From Hyphochytrium catenoides (Eukaryota > Sar > Hyphochytriomycetes > Hyphochytriales > Hyphochytriaceae), in the NCBI GenBank assembly GCA_900088475.1, contig FLMG01000135.1, forward strand, positions 1 through 64,000: a DNA stretch of 64,000 nucleotides. The letters are read 5' to 3'. Below the pieces are notes generated by a model. It made no database searches. It saw only the letters and a program-made list of their open reading frames with translations, and was not told where the DNA came from. Within the stretch, counting starts at the first letter, position 1; every line of letters starts with the position of its first letter. Shown one piece after another: positions 40,201 through 52,700 of this stretch. Made by a program: the position numbers and the translations under genes.

Positions 40201-43200
40201 AGGTAAGGACTACAGACCATATTATCTTCTCCACCTACTCGCCTCTTCTTCTCCCCTAGTGAATGGTGTTTAAGGTTGTTTGCGCTTCAACGGAGTGTAT
40301 GAAATAATGTTGGTCTTGGTTGCATCTGCTACAAGTTGTTACTTGAACTTTTGGTCTGAGCTTTTCTCCGTTAGCCATCTCCATCAACCTGAAGTGACCT
40401 CCACCCTAACTCTTTACTGTGTAGGAGAACCGAGGCGGAGTGTTCCGCTATTCTGACTTCCGCTTCTTTAATCTCTCGATTGAATGCCTGGAATCAGAAG
40501 CGATTGGATGAGTATGACTTCAGCATGCGTCTAGATGCTTTCCAAGAGCTGAATCGTAGTGACTTTTCAGACCTTTCCATCTCGTACGACGCTCTTTTGC
40601 CTCTCTGCTACCAATACTTATCTTCAATGCATGACGAGGAACTTGTCATCAGAGCGGCAGCCACGGAAGGTGTCCAGCGGATGATAGAGATTATGGCTGA
40701 TAATGTCAGACAAACGTCAGAGGACGCATCAGCTGTTGGCAAAGATAAAGGCTTCAATCTCGCGTTGCTTACGTCTGTCGTCGTCCCGGCCATGCGGATA
40801 AGCATGAAGGCGACGAATCAGGCAGTAAGGAAGGGCTTCGTCCTTCTCTTTGCCAAGCTAGCCTCTTGCTTCAGGGGTACACCTTGTCCCTCACCACTTC
40901 TCCACACGGATCTTATTCTTCTGAATACGAACCTCCAGTCGTGGGAGGAAGAGAAGGATCCCGAGCAGGACTTTTTTTCCAACATCACTCACATTCAGGT
41001 ACATAGGAGAGCGAGGGCTATGGCAAAGCTCAGAAAGGTGCTGAAATGGAAAGGGGAAATGGGAAACCAGGAAGGACCAAGAAGCGAAGCTAGTAATAGT
41101 GCTTGCACAGCTCTAGGTACTGCCTCTCTGGTACACTTTATCCTCCCTCTCCTACTGCATTCCCTGTATGAGAGTGAAAAGGTAGTGGAGAGGCAGGCAC
41201 AAGAAGAAGCGGCTGATGCTCTGGGAGCGCTGGCAGTTCGTTTACCCTGGTCCCATTACCATGGCATCTTAAGGAACATTCTGCGTCAAATTCCTCGGAA
41301 ACCTAACATCCAGAAGGCACTCGTTAGGGCGGTCTGCGCTATCATGGACGGTTTTCATTTTTCCGTCACAACTGCGGAGGAGCTAGAGGCAGTCAAGGAT
41401 GATGCCAGCCAGGAGCAGGAAGAGGAGCATGACGACGAAGGAGACATGGACGAATTAGACGATGAAGCTGCAAAGGAAGAGATTACTGGGCCCTCGCCAT
41501 TGAGGCCCGAACTCAATCGTATTGGTACGGTTTTGTATGGCAAGCTCATCCCGGAAATGTGGCGATACCTAGTGCACGACGAGGAGAGAAAGATAGCAGC
41601 AGGAACGGAAAGACAGGAGGGAGAGGGTGTCGTTCGGGCACCTGTGGCCCTTGCTTTGCTTAAGGTGATGAGACGCCTTCCAGAGCACCTCTTTGTGCAC
41701 GGCTTACTACCCAAGCTACTCATTCTGGTGACGGGAATGCTTCGGAGGTTTGTTCACGCTCTTGCGTTCCTTGCGTTTACCAAATGGCATGCCTATTCCA
41801 TTTTCCTGTGTTACTTGGTCCGCCCCTTCCCCCTGCCAGCGTCCCCGCTGCTCTTCTATTCCCATCCTTGTCAACGCCTTATTATCGCTCGATCTGTAGC
41901 GTTGAATTTCCCCACTTGCGCAAATGCATGGCTGCTTAGCTTTTCATCTGCGAGTGGCCCTAACAAAGCAAGTTTCTTTAGCTTCCTCTTTTCCTTTAAC
42001 CACGACTCAAATCGAAAGTTACTCAGGTTGCTACTCAAATTTCCCTCCTGTCTGTCTCTTCTTAAATAACAGCAAGAAGGAATCTATACGGGACGCAGCC
42101 AGGCAAACTCTTGTTCAGATGGCCGTGGAGCTCGGGCCTTCGTATCTCACTCTCATATTGGAACAACTGCAGAACCAGCTCACCTCCGGCTACATGAAGC
42201 ATGTCTTGGGATACACCGTACATTCCCTCTTGGTTGCTTTGCAAGAAGCCTACCAGCCCGAGAAGCCCCCACGGTTGGAGTCTGCCGGTGAGAAAGAGAT
42301 ATGGAAAGGAGGAAAAGCCGATCTCTTCTTCCACTCGGCTTCATATCCCTCACTCAGCTAGTATTACATGAGCTTAGTCGTGCCTTGAGACTACCTAAAT
42401 AGCAGCTCACCTTTGGCACTGCATTGCCACTCTGCCTGACTGTCACAGGCGAGTCTCTGGCACCTCCACGCAGTCCTGAGAACTTAATTAAAGTTCGGGC
42501 CTCGCTTACTGGCAGCTTGGACCTCCTCCTCCCTATTCTTTTGGAAGACATTTTCGGGGATACCGGCAAGCAGAAAGACAAGGAAAGCAGTGGCTACAAG
42601 TCTAAGATGAAGGAGGCGAAGGTACGTCTCGTCTTCTGTTCTTTATCCAAAGCCCCGTAGGTCTCCGGTTCACTTTACTTTTGAAGGGCAAAATGTTTCA
42701 AACATTGCTAGGAACAACCTGTCCTTTCTTTGTCCTTCTGCAGCAAGCCATTGTGGGTCCTGACTCGATCTCCATGTCTTTTAGCTTGCATCCTACCCTT
42801 TTCATTGCTCAGGCACCTCCAATCCTCCATCCTAACGTTTTCCTCTTTTTTACCATCATAGGCATGCAAATCCGTGGACTCGTTCGAGATCCTTGCTCGA
42901 AGGATCGACTTCCTTCCTTCTTCCGCGCTGCACACTCTGCTGGACCCAATCATTGATATCTTGGATACGTCTGAGGACTCCTCAAAACTAGCAAAATGTG
43001 ACGAGATTCTTAGAAGATTAGCCTTAGGGCTCTCTCAGAACGCCAGTGTGGAGAGTAGCTACATGTTGCTCTTTGTCTATGAGGTCATGAGGAGCTGCTC
43101 CCCAGGAGGTGCAAAAAGTGGCTCCAATAGCTCAGAAGGGGAAGCCGCTTTAGTGCTTGGAGAGGATCAGGTTGAAGAGAGAGAGAAGGGAGTGAGTACA

Positions 43201-46020
43201 GCTCCTTGGCTGGTCAAGGCTGCGCCGTCTGAAGGCATCGGTCGAAGGACGAATGCAGCTACGACCTTCAAGATCCTTCCTGATACGAAGTATACAGGCG
43301 TCGACAGGCACAACAAGAGGAGAAAGATAGCTTCCGAAGCGAATAAGAGCTTTCTGCTTGCATTCTCTCTTCGACTGTTCTGCTCACATCTTAAAGCAGT
43401 AGCTTCTGAAAGAAAAAAAGGACAGGAGAGGGAACAAGAGCTTCTCGCGATGATAGACCCTTTCCTTCCGTCGGTGACACGTTGCCTCCTTAAGAGTAAG
43501 GACAACAAGGTCTTATCGTTAGGCCTGAAGGCCATCAATCTACTGCTGGGCGACTGGCAACTCCCCTCTCTTGCGCGAGTTCTCTCTCCTCTCCAAGAGG
43601 CGATTTTTAAGTGGCTGCATAGGTTCTCAGGTAGAGTGCTGGATATGATACATACTCTTGGTTTGGAACCCGTCACATGAAGAGGCCACTAACGCTCCTT
43701 CTTTGGTCTTCTTGTAAAGGGTCGCGTACGCGCACAGAAGTGCTGCAGAGCTGCTTCACAACTTTGAACTTGCTTCTTCGGAAGGTGGAAAACAGCAAGC
43801 TCACAGATCAGCAACTCAAGGTCATCTTCATGCTTCTCTGCACCACTTCAGGGCCTTGTTTCTCACCACAGATGTTCCCATATTGTGTCCCAAAAGGTCC
43901 TTCTGGCCCTGCTTCGACAAGACCTAGAGGAGCTGGAGAATCAAAACGCGACGTTTGCCCTCATTAAGACATTAATTCAACGCAAGGTTATGTCAGGTAG
44001 GTCAGAAGGCTGTCACTTCGGAGGCGGATGAGAGAACAACGGATATTGCCCTTTACTGGCTGTAGAAAGGAAAGAGAGCTGTATTGAGCAGGAGTCTTCT
44101 CAGGAACTAACGATCGGAATGTAATGCTAGCTGGCCTATACGATCTGGTCGACCGGGTTGCGGAGCTACTAGTACAGAGTCAGCTCAAAAACGTTCGCCA
44201 ACTCTGCAGTCAGATCTTTGTTCAGTTTCTCCTCGAGTATCCGCTTGGGACCAAGAGACTGCAGGTCAGATGAAGTCTTTGTGTCGGGCTAGTGTACGCC
44301 TGTTCACGCCAACTGCTTCACACCTTACCCTGTTGTTCTCATTTGTGATATTACTTGGCTCTATGGTGACTTTGTGCAGTCCACTTCTCTGAGGGTCGTG
44401 CTCTATCTTCCCAACAGGAGCACCTAAAGCGCCACCTGATCAGTAACTTGGAATACGTCTATGAAAGCGGTCGCCTCTCTGTCTTGGAAACTATACGATC
44501 ACTACTGTCGAGGTTACCCGTTCCCCTTCTAGATGAGTATGCGCAGTTCTTCTTCCTTCCTTTAGTGCTACGATTAGTAAACGATGAGAGCAAGGATTGC
44601 AAAGCGGAAGCAGCTGCGACTGTAGCAGTTCTGTTCCGCAGAATCTCAATCCAGAATATCCAGACCTCGTTGCGCTTCGCGTTGCAATGGCTAGGGAATA
44701 AGGTGAGATCCCACACAACATCCTGTCTGAGGATAGGAGTTGGCCAGAGACGTTTGCTCGTCATAGTTACGACATTGATTACTGCTCCGTGCATGCCACT
44801 CTTATGCATGCTCCTAAACACCTTGCACAATACCATCATAACCTAACTGTAACCTTGTTGTACCCTAGTCTTCGTCGGCGTCCTCGTCTCAAGAGCGGCT
44901 TCTGAAGAGGGGAGCGGCTCAGGTGCTAGGTTTTGCTCTAGAGAGCCGCCCCGAGCTATTCAAGCAGAACAAGGAGACGTTACTGGAGTCATCCCTTTCA
45001 TCCCTCGCTCTGTTGCTGGGCGATGCTGACGGAGACAATGATGAGCTTGATAGCGCGTTTCCTTCATGGGACGTGATCTACCACGCCCTAATTGCCATTG
45101 AAAAAGCGTTAATGTCGATCCCTGGCACGGTTGAGACCCTCTTGGCCGAGAAGCTAGGGGATGGAGGGGTTGGTTTGGTATTGCCTGGAATCGCTCTTTG
45201 CCTCTCTCATCATCATCTTTGGGTCCAGACAGCAGCTGCCCGGTGTCTAGGGGTGTACTTCTCCCACCGTTCACCAGAACGACTCTATTTCTCTGCCTCT
45301 CCCGCTGCCAAAGACATTGAGAAAAGCAGCCGTGAATACCTGTGTCAGGCGGGCTCCCTCCTTTCTCTTTGTAAGCTAACTTGCAGTCAGCTCGAAAGTC
45401 AAGTCTTAGATGCGAAGCTTGCGGATCAAGTCGTCAAGAACCTTTTCTTCCTCGCCTCAGCCTTGCTGAAGAGGGAGGAGTACGAGAAGCTTCGCTGGAA
45501 AGATTCGGATTACAGACATTGGAAGGCGAGGGACGTGATAGATGAACCCGAAGCAGAAGCAGACCCACTATCCTGGCTCTACTGGCGGCTTTCGTCTCTC
45601 TCTCGCAAAAAAGGCGATTTGAGGCGCCAGGCTGTCTACAAATTCTTTGCCGCTATGGCAGCTCAGCATCCCACTGTAGCTTGTGAGTACCTTGACTTCT
45701 CAATCACTGCACTCGTCACAGGGCAGACGGATGGACAAGAAGAACAAGAAGAGACGAAGACTTTAGGGCAGGAAGTACTGTCACTGCTCGAGGAGAAAGC
45801 TGGAGCGACCACCTTTTCCGCTGCGTACGCATGGGTGCAAGAGAACAGGAGAGCCAAGAAGGAAGACAGAAAAAGAGCCCTTGCATTGGAAGCCGTAGTG
45901 GATCCAGCCAAAGCAGCAAAGAGAAAGATAGCACGTAATATGGCCAAGAGGAAGAGCCAGAAAAGGAAAATTGTGGAAGCGCAAGCAGGAAGGATGGGCA
46001 AAAAACGACGGCAGGGTTGA
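34282..46020 (+). CDS. UTP20: UTP20 / DRIM, SSU processome HEAT-repeat protein
   Basis: UTP20 is a giant HEAT-repeat component of the nucleolar small-subunit processome needed for 18S rRNA maturation. ATG 34282. The N-terminal motif 'FKFAKLSDRLAGIDVNISRT' is followed by 'FFRTLAYLFKYLHKQLLKDI' (34,930-34,985) and 'REFVRQFAAETFAFLLRKLK' (35,190-35,250), all UTP20 hallmarks. The DRIM region reads 'ISSLALSCLSHLKVSYILPY' (38,110-38,200), then across an intron 'VGLIPVLVRILFAKL' and 'GRRATILSFFSSLEE'. 'NAWNQKRLDEYDFSMRLDAF' is at 40,483. The last exons (44,450-46,020) end in a very basic, NLS-like tail ('KRKSQKRKIVEAQAG') with the stop at 46018-46020. Large open exons include 35,185-37,059, 38,533-39,234, 39,367-40,200, 40,480-41,750 and 44,880-46,020, split by short introns. 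Total size is in the range of other UTP20 proteins (roughly 2,500-3,000 residues). Confidence 0.95.
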
Positions 46021-46205
46021 TTCGCCTAGCTCAAGCCTTATAGAGCTCTGTATCTAGGGTGAGTGGCAGAGAGAAGGACTACGTTATTTATTTCTTAACA
46101 GGGTAGAGCAGTTGCCTTCGTCCTCGACCACCGCTTGTATCCTTCCTCTCCTCAAATTAATGACAGTGATAGTCACCAAGGGATCTTACACGTGTATCCA
46201 TTGGT

Positions 46206-47848
46206 TTACATGGCAGCAAAGTTTCCTCCTGCCTGCGGATCCTCCTCGTCATCGTCCTCCTCTTCCTCTGCGGCATTTTTCCTTCTGATGGCAATCACTA
46301 CGCCGACGATGAGGAGGGTCAGAAACGCTACTCCTCCGACAATGATACCTATCAAGGCTCCAGTCCCTAGGGCGCTTCCACTCTCTTCATTGCTACCAGT
46401 CGGTTTGATCGCGTTATTATTGTTTACAGAGCCGCCATTGTTAGATGATGTCGGTGTTCCAGGACTCTGAGGGTTCTTGCTGGCGGTCGGTCCAAACGGG
46501 TTCGACGTCGTTGGGGTAGACGTTGTACATTGCCCATTGGCTCCGACTGTGCAGCTGTTAGCGCACCATGGGTAGAGAGGATACTCCGCAGGACCCCCTG
46601 TGTAGCTCTTTGTAACACCTCCGGACGAGTAAGAAACGCACTGGCAACTGGCATCTCCTCCAGAGCTGGGAGGGACACAGACCCCGTGAATAACCTTAGT
46701 ATTATCCTCCGGATTTGAGCAGTAGAGAAGAGAGGCCTGTGCTACATCAGGGTACTGGCAGTTTCTGGACACAGAGCACACCTGCCGGGAAAAAACAAAA
46801 GTGTTGGATGGGTTAGGCTTGGCGAAGGTGAACTAGATGAAAAAGAAGAGAGAGGGGAAAGCCGCCAGTGAATGACACTTTGGATTATGGGTGGACGGTG
46901 GTGAAGGACTTGCTATTGAGAGCGATTTCAGAAGAGCTTTCTCCAACTGAGTGAAGAGTGGAGAAAGAACCAAAAGTGGAGTAAAGAGAGAAGGTCGCCT
47001 CCAGGAGGACTGACTAAATCCCAAAATCCCTGGGTTGGTGTCACTTACTGGGAGTCCACGGGTCTGCCCATTGACTGGATAAGAGTACCCGTTGGAACAC
47101 GCGCCATTCTTAGGCGGCTCAAAGACAAAGACACATTGATAAACAGGAGAGGTCACCCCGTTCTGAGTTACATTGCCCACAGTGCACTGCGGAGTTGTGA
47201 TCTGAGATCCGGGGAAGGGGACAGGGGACAGAACGGCCATCCCGAACGTCGGATCATAATAGAATGGTGGGCACTTCAAGAAAGAAGCATCGACGCCATT
47301 GTACGTTCCTGAGCAGACTGTTGTCTGACTGGCAGCCACACAGCCGAGAATAGGACCCTAGAGAACATAACAGGTTATTTCAGCTTCACTCCTATGCAAG
47401 GTCCTCACTGGCCTTAAGCCAATCTGTTCTCCGTGTAAGAGATGGCCACTGAACTTTCCCTCTTCTGCTGCCTCCTGTGCTAACCCTACTCTTCCCCTAG
47501 AAAAGACTCTAACTCTGGACACTTCCTTCTTCCAACTGTGGAGAGAGTGCTAATAGTAGTGACCTCAACCGCTTACCTGCTGAAAGGCGCAGTGCTGCCC
47601 TTCTGCCACAGTGTTGTTCTCATAGTCCTTGCACGTGGGGGTAACGGACACACAGAACTGGCCAGACCCACAAGGTACGTCTACGCTGCCGTCTGGCTTG
47701 ACTTGGGTACACAAACGAGGGCTAAAGTCAGGGAGCATGTTAGTGGCTGTGGTATCAGGATGTAGGAGCAAACAATAACCTACGTGGACTGTGCCACTGC
47801 GCTCCCAAAGAGCGCAGAGAGAGCAAAGATGGAGGCTGAGAGTCTCAT
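46206..47848 (-). CDS. Cysteine-rich type I membrane protein, lineage-specific
   Basis: ATG 47848 gives a clear signal peptide (MRLSASIFALSALFGSAVAQ, cleavage expected after AVA). Spliced exons encode a Cys-rich ectodomain: 'RLCTQVKPDGSVDVPCGSGQ', 'CVSVTPTCKDYENNTVAEGQ', 'CSGTYNGVDASFLKCPPFYY', 'YCSNPEDNTKVIHGVC' and 'DASCQCVSYSSGG'. A Ser/Thr/Pro/Asn-rich stalk (about 46,560-46,390) follows. Next come a membrane segment 'TGALIGIIVGGVAFLTLLIV' and a short cytoplasmic tail with basic stop-transfer residues and an acidic run (EEEEDDDEED) ending 'GGNFAAM'. The stop is at 46206-46208. No named family is recognised. N-glycosylation sites (NNT, NVT) support an extracellular ectodomain. It converges tail to tail on UTP20. 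Confidence 0.8.
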
Positions 47849-49182
47849 CTTGATACTTGCGACCAGAATCTTCGGATCTCAACTAATGATAGGACGAGAG
47901 ACAAAAGCTGCAAGAGGAAAGGCCACTGAAGCTCTGGAGCTCTGACCGCCGGCGATTGGATTGCTTCCTTGGGGTAAGAGCAATATCAAGGACAAAAGAG
48001 AGGGAAGCCTAGTGAAGCTGAGAACCGTCCTGCGCTGGGAACTGTTACTTGTACTCGTAGTGCTTGTACAATCGTACTCTATGACCCTGGGCTATTTGGC
48101 TTGGTGAGGTCGATAGTTGATAAGTTTGATCGGTGGAGTGTCTGGACAGATGCGATTCCTCACTTTTCCACTGCTCCTGGTCCTAGGAAAGCTACCTCTA
48201 CTTGCTCGCCGGTACTCCTACCTCTTTCTCTTTTCACCTCTCTCTGCTCTTCTTCTCTTCTTACCCGCTCTTTTTTGGGTCTTCCTCCCGACTCTGTCTC
48301 CTCTTCCAGTTGGCCTGCAACGCCTCTTTGCATCTTCTCTCTTCCTCCCATACTCCCCACCTTCTCCTCCTCCTTTTCTCTCTCTCTCTCTCTCTCTCAT
48401 TCAGTCCTTTCTTTGCCTGACTGGACTCTATGACTCTTTACACAGCCACGACTGTTGAAAGGCAAGACCCTGCTGTCTGGCCGCCTGGCTCCCGGCCCCT
48501 GATGTCCTTGGTCCTGGGTCTGTCTCTGCCTGGTCTGCTCGGGCGGCACGGCACGGCCATCGCGTCGGTTCGTGGGCGAAGTGAAGAACGAACAATCTCC
48601 AGCGCCCACCCACCCCGCGCCCCCTTCTCTTCGATGTCAAGCGGTATAGACAAAACTAGAGCGACCCCTTCTTTGAGGCGGACTCTGTGAGAAGGCGGGT
48701 GGAGCCTCTACCCTGACCCAGCTCCTGCTTCGAGATCCCACACACCCACCCACTCCACTGTTAGATAGCCGCACCCACCCCAGCGGGTTCAGTATGTGAA
48801 GATTAGATAACCATTGGCTGGAGACTTATGATTATCTCAGATATAGATCTTGAAGCTATCAGTTTTCTCGTGAGAGATCTTTTTTGTTTGTGTCTGCATC
48901 TCAACAGCTCAACAGCTCCGAGCTCCCTAGAATTCCACGATGAGACGGCGTGAAGGTTGCGCTATAACTCCTTTACTGAGACCTTAGAAGTTCTCTTCGG
49001 CACTTTTCATAAGCAATTTTACTCGCCAGTGTCTGCAAGGGCTTGACAGTCGTATATTGAAGCTTGTTGCGCGCAGAAGCCATCGAACTCTAGTTGACCA
49101 TGGTAACCTTGATCTGAGGACCCTCCTTCATAACGGTTGAACAGTTACTTACATGGTTCTTACATGATCTACGTAGGAGGAT
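47849..49182. promoter_or_regulatory. Divergent intergenic region with a CT-rich tract
   Basis: A 1.3-kb head-to-head spacer between the membrane-protein gene (minus) and POMP (plus). Open frames at 48,100-48,690 overlap a pyrimidine-rich tract and look like artefacts of composition. No RNA gene was recognised. Confidence 0.5.
48378..48398 (+). repeat. (TC)n microsatellite
   Basis: About ten uninterrupted TC units within a broader CT-rich stretch (48,220-48,400), about 0.5 kb upstream of the membrane-protein gene. Confidence 0.95.
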
Positions 49183-49679
49183 ATGATGCAGATGCCCGTG
49201 CTGAGACAAGCTCATGATACGTTTAGGCTTGGCATTAGACCACTAAAAGAAGAGCTCAAAGAAGGTCATCCCGTACAGAAGCTAGAACTAAAAGTACGTC
49301 AAATGAAGACTATGACATATGAATACTTCCCTCACCTAAGCCCCCAGGCCGCTAAGAGTAGCTGGGTGAACAAAATGGCCACTGTGGAGAGGATCTATGG
49401 GAAGGGTTTGTCAATGAGGCTTCAAGCGGAGAAGGACGTTATGCAGAGCATTCAGCGCTTCCATGGTCTGCCTAGCTCACGCGTAGCTTTGGAAACCGTG
49501 ATGGGGACAGATGTCGACATCGGGGTGCAGGATGTCTTGAATGGTAAGAGCACAAACAATGTAGGAAATACCAGGTCCATGAGTCAAGCTCATCATCCTT
49601 CTTTGCAGATCCTTATGAGAATCCTGAGGTCACATTCCATCTACACGAAGCGATGGAGATCAAATATGGATTGCTCTAG
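49183..49679 (+). CDS. POMP: Proteasome maturation protein POMP/UMP1
   Basis: A chaperone of 20S proteasome half-mer assembly, degraded on completion. ATG 49183: 'MMQMPVLRQAHDTFRLGIRP' contains the conserved HD...GxR start, followed by 'EGHPVQKLE'. Then come 'IYGKGLSMRLQAEKDVMQSI' and the hallmark 'RFHGLPSSRVALETVMG' (animal: R..gLpSS.lsLd.l.G) and 'TDVDIGVQDVLN'. Exon 1 ends at 49543; the intron is 49544-49608 (65 nt). Exon 2 encodes 'DPYENPEVTFHLHEAMEIKY' then GLL and the stop at 49677-49679, matching the family C-terminus. Length is about 143 residues, normal for UMP1. Reading on without splicing gives a false tail ending near 49,731. Confidence 0.93.
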
Positions 49680-49796
49680 TGCTCAGGGACCTTGCTGCTG
49701 TCAAATTCTGTTCTTTATATCTACAAAATAGCAGAGAGGCAATGCAATCTGCTGGAAATAGCTCAATGAACTAGCCATGACTATCCTATCTACTAC

Positions 49797-52700
49797 CTAT
49801 CGCGTTAGTTTGCTGCTCCCTCGAAAGGTTGAGTCTCTAGACTTGCCCTTCGAATGTATACGCCGCGTAATCTCGGTAAGCAAGATGTCTCGCTGCTCCG
49901 CGGAAATGACGTTGTTCATTTCCGCCCAATCTAGTACCTGGGTGACCTCGGAAGCCACTTCTCCTCTTTCTTCTACCGTTCGATAAAGCATCATAGCCTG
50001 CGCCAGCAACCCAGCATGAGTCAGATGTGCGGAATGAGGGCAGACGAGCTAGCGCCGAGAAGCATCTGTAACCCTAGAAAGCACCTTGTCCGAAGTGCTG
50101 GGACGTTAGACTGAAGAGTTTTACTTAAGAAAGCTTCCTAGCTACACTCCGTACCTGGCTAAAGAAGCTGATATCCACCTGGCAGGGGTCCTGCATCCAA
50201 GGCTCACCATCAACTTGCATGGCGATAGTCCTCCTTTTCGTCTTAATCTTTATAGCGCGGCACTGGCACAGTCGTACAGCTCGATTCAAGCCGATCTGTT
50301 GTTTCACACCGTTAAGCTAGCTATGCAGCCCTTCTTGATTCACATTCAGAGCCACTATCCAATGCTCGCCCCAACTGACAGTAATATCCCCTTCACCCCT
50401 TCCTGCTGCCGCTTAGCCCACCTGTAGCTGTCCCAGATGGAAGGCACCATACACGGCGACCACCTCAAGGAGCCCGTCGTCATGCCTGCTGGATTGGAAT
50501 CCTTCGTCTTCCGAACTCCCATAGGCATTATAGTCCTAGAAAGTCAAGTGTTAGCTTTGTCTTCCCGGGTAATTATGTCTAGTCTCCCCTTGGGCATTAC
50601 TTCTATCTGTCTTAGATCTTAGACTGTCCTTTTCTCCCGTATTCCCAATAAGGTCTTACCACTTCATCGGTCTCACCGCCATCATACTCATGCGACCGAT
50701 ACTGCCATAGCTTTGCGCCACCGGCCTAAGAGAGAGAGAGAGAGAGAGAGATCGGTCAGCAGTAGTAACAGGAGGAAACTCTAACCAGGCAGGTTTAGGG
50801 CACGGCGGCATCATAGAAGTCGAGAAAACTACGAGGGCGAAAGGAGCTCTTGAAGTCGAACTTTAATGACGTAGCAAACATAACTATAACTTTTGACCCT
50901 TGTTGACCTACACGAGGCCTGGAAGGCATACTTGATAAAAGTAAAAAGTAAGAGACTGCCATGAAGACTATGCCAAATAAAGAACTTTGCTGTCGGAAGC
51001 TGAGACGAGACTATGGTCACTTACAAAGCTGTCGACGTTGCAAACGATGATCCCTTCTGCACCATCTGGGATTCTTATGGCCTTTCCATCACATACGAGG
51101 TCGACATCCTGTGCTAGGCCAGCAAAAGTATCTCTCTCCAAGAAGTTTTTCGTGCCGAACTGAAGCACAAGCGGTGGGTTTGAAAAGTTCATAAGGGATT
51201 GTTAGGGCTACATGTGCGACGACGAATGGATAGAATCCATCAAGGAATGGAGGTGCACACTTACCCTTGCATACCAGACCTTGTTGATAAATTGACTGAC
51301 GAAGAGGAAAGGCGATCTCCGTCGCATTTCGTGAAAATCATACGCTATCTGCGCATCTACCCCAACGCCTGTATGGTACGCAACGTAAAGAAGGGGTCTT
51401 AGTACTAAGACGAGAAGAAGGGAATGGAAAGAGAGTCCGAGAGATGAGGCAATGGCATGCTCACCAAAGTAGTTGTTCATGAAGAGATTGCGACTTTGTG
51501 CTTCAGATTCTGGACTTTTTATTCTGATCTGCCAGCGATCTAAAAAGCCAGCATGGGCTCTCGCGACCTCCCGAAGAACTTGTGGAACCCCCTAGGAAGA
51601 CAAGAAGTTTTTTCTTAGTCCCATGATATACTGTCCGTAAGGACCTGCCAGCAGTTATCGTAAAGTGAAAGCGAGATATTTATCTTGAGATGCCTTATCT
51701 CAGGAGCTCATGTCCCGGAACAGACTTAAGGGATGAGTTAGAATAAGAGGAAGACTGAGCGTCACTTTATAACAGGGAACAGGGAAGGATTGGAAGAATG
51801 GTTGTAGGGAATGGTAATTTGGCGTGCATAGATGGAGACGAGATCATATGAAGCGAAGCCTAAAAAGCGGGCGTTCCTTGTCACCTCAGACTTATATCCT
51901 CCTCCCCAGCCCAAGACACGTGCAAGGTCGTTTCCTGTCCCTAACGGCAGCAGGGCCACCGGTGGTTTTCTGTCACTCGCGACTTGCTCCAGGGCGGACA
52001 AAATCCAACCGACAGTGCCGTCGCCCCCGCAAACCAATATCCGAAGACGAGGGAACTGCAGGAAAAATCGAAGCGCCGGAATGGGTCCTCCATCTGCAAG
52101 ATCGATAACCTGTATCGTGACATACTGGTCAGCTAAAAGTTACGATGCTAAGCTAAAAGTTACTCTGAGAAGGACTGTCACTGCCTATCAGCACCTGTCT
52201 CGACGAGAGCGCATAACTGGACAGTCATCCGCCAAATAGCGAGCTAGCTTTTACCTGCAGGGGATTGAGCCAACTTCTGAACTCATCAAGTAATTCCTGG
52301 CCCTTTTGTCCCCCACTGGTGCTGTTGATAAGCACTAGCAAGGGCGAAAGGTCCTTCAAATCACCTCTGACTTCGTAGTCCTGGACTCCATAGATTGACG
52401 GCTTTGTTCCTTCCTGTTTCCTAGCGATAAGCTCCATTGTTTGTCCAACTTCACTTCTTCGTCGAGTCCTAGGGCTGAAGAGAAGAAGCCAGCTGTTAGT
52501 AGCCTGAAGAAGGTGAATGCAAGCATAGGAGCAGGTAAAGAGAGAGAAATGGAGTGGGAGCAATTGATGGCTGTAGCTTATAAAGAGATACTTGAAAGCA
52601 CCCAATTCAGGCACCTCAGTTGCAGCTTTTTTGCGGTGCCTGCTCCTCCCTCTGCAGTGCTAGGCATCTCTTGTTCATTCTTCTCTTCGGACGAAGAACT

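Noticed and set aside
48101-48690. Several overlapping frames on both strands
   Set aside because: They arise from low-complexity CT/GA sequence without stops; there are no motifs and no splice structure.
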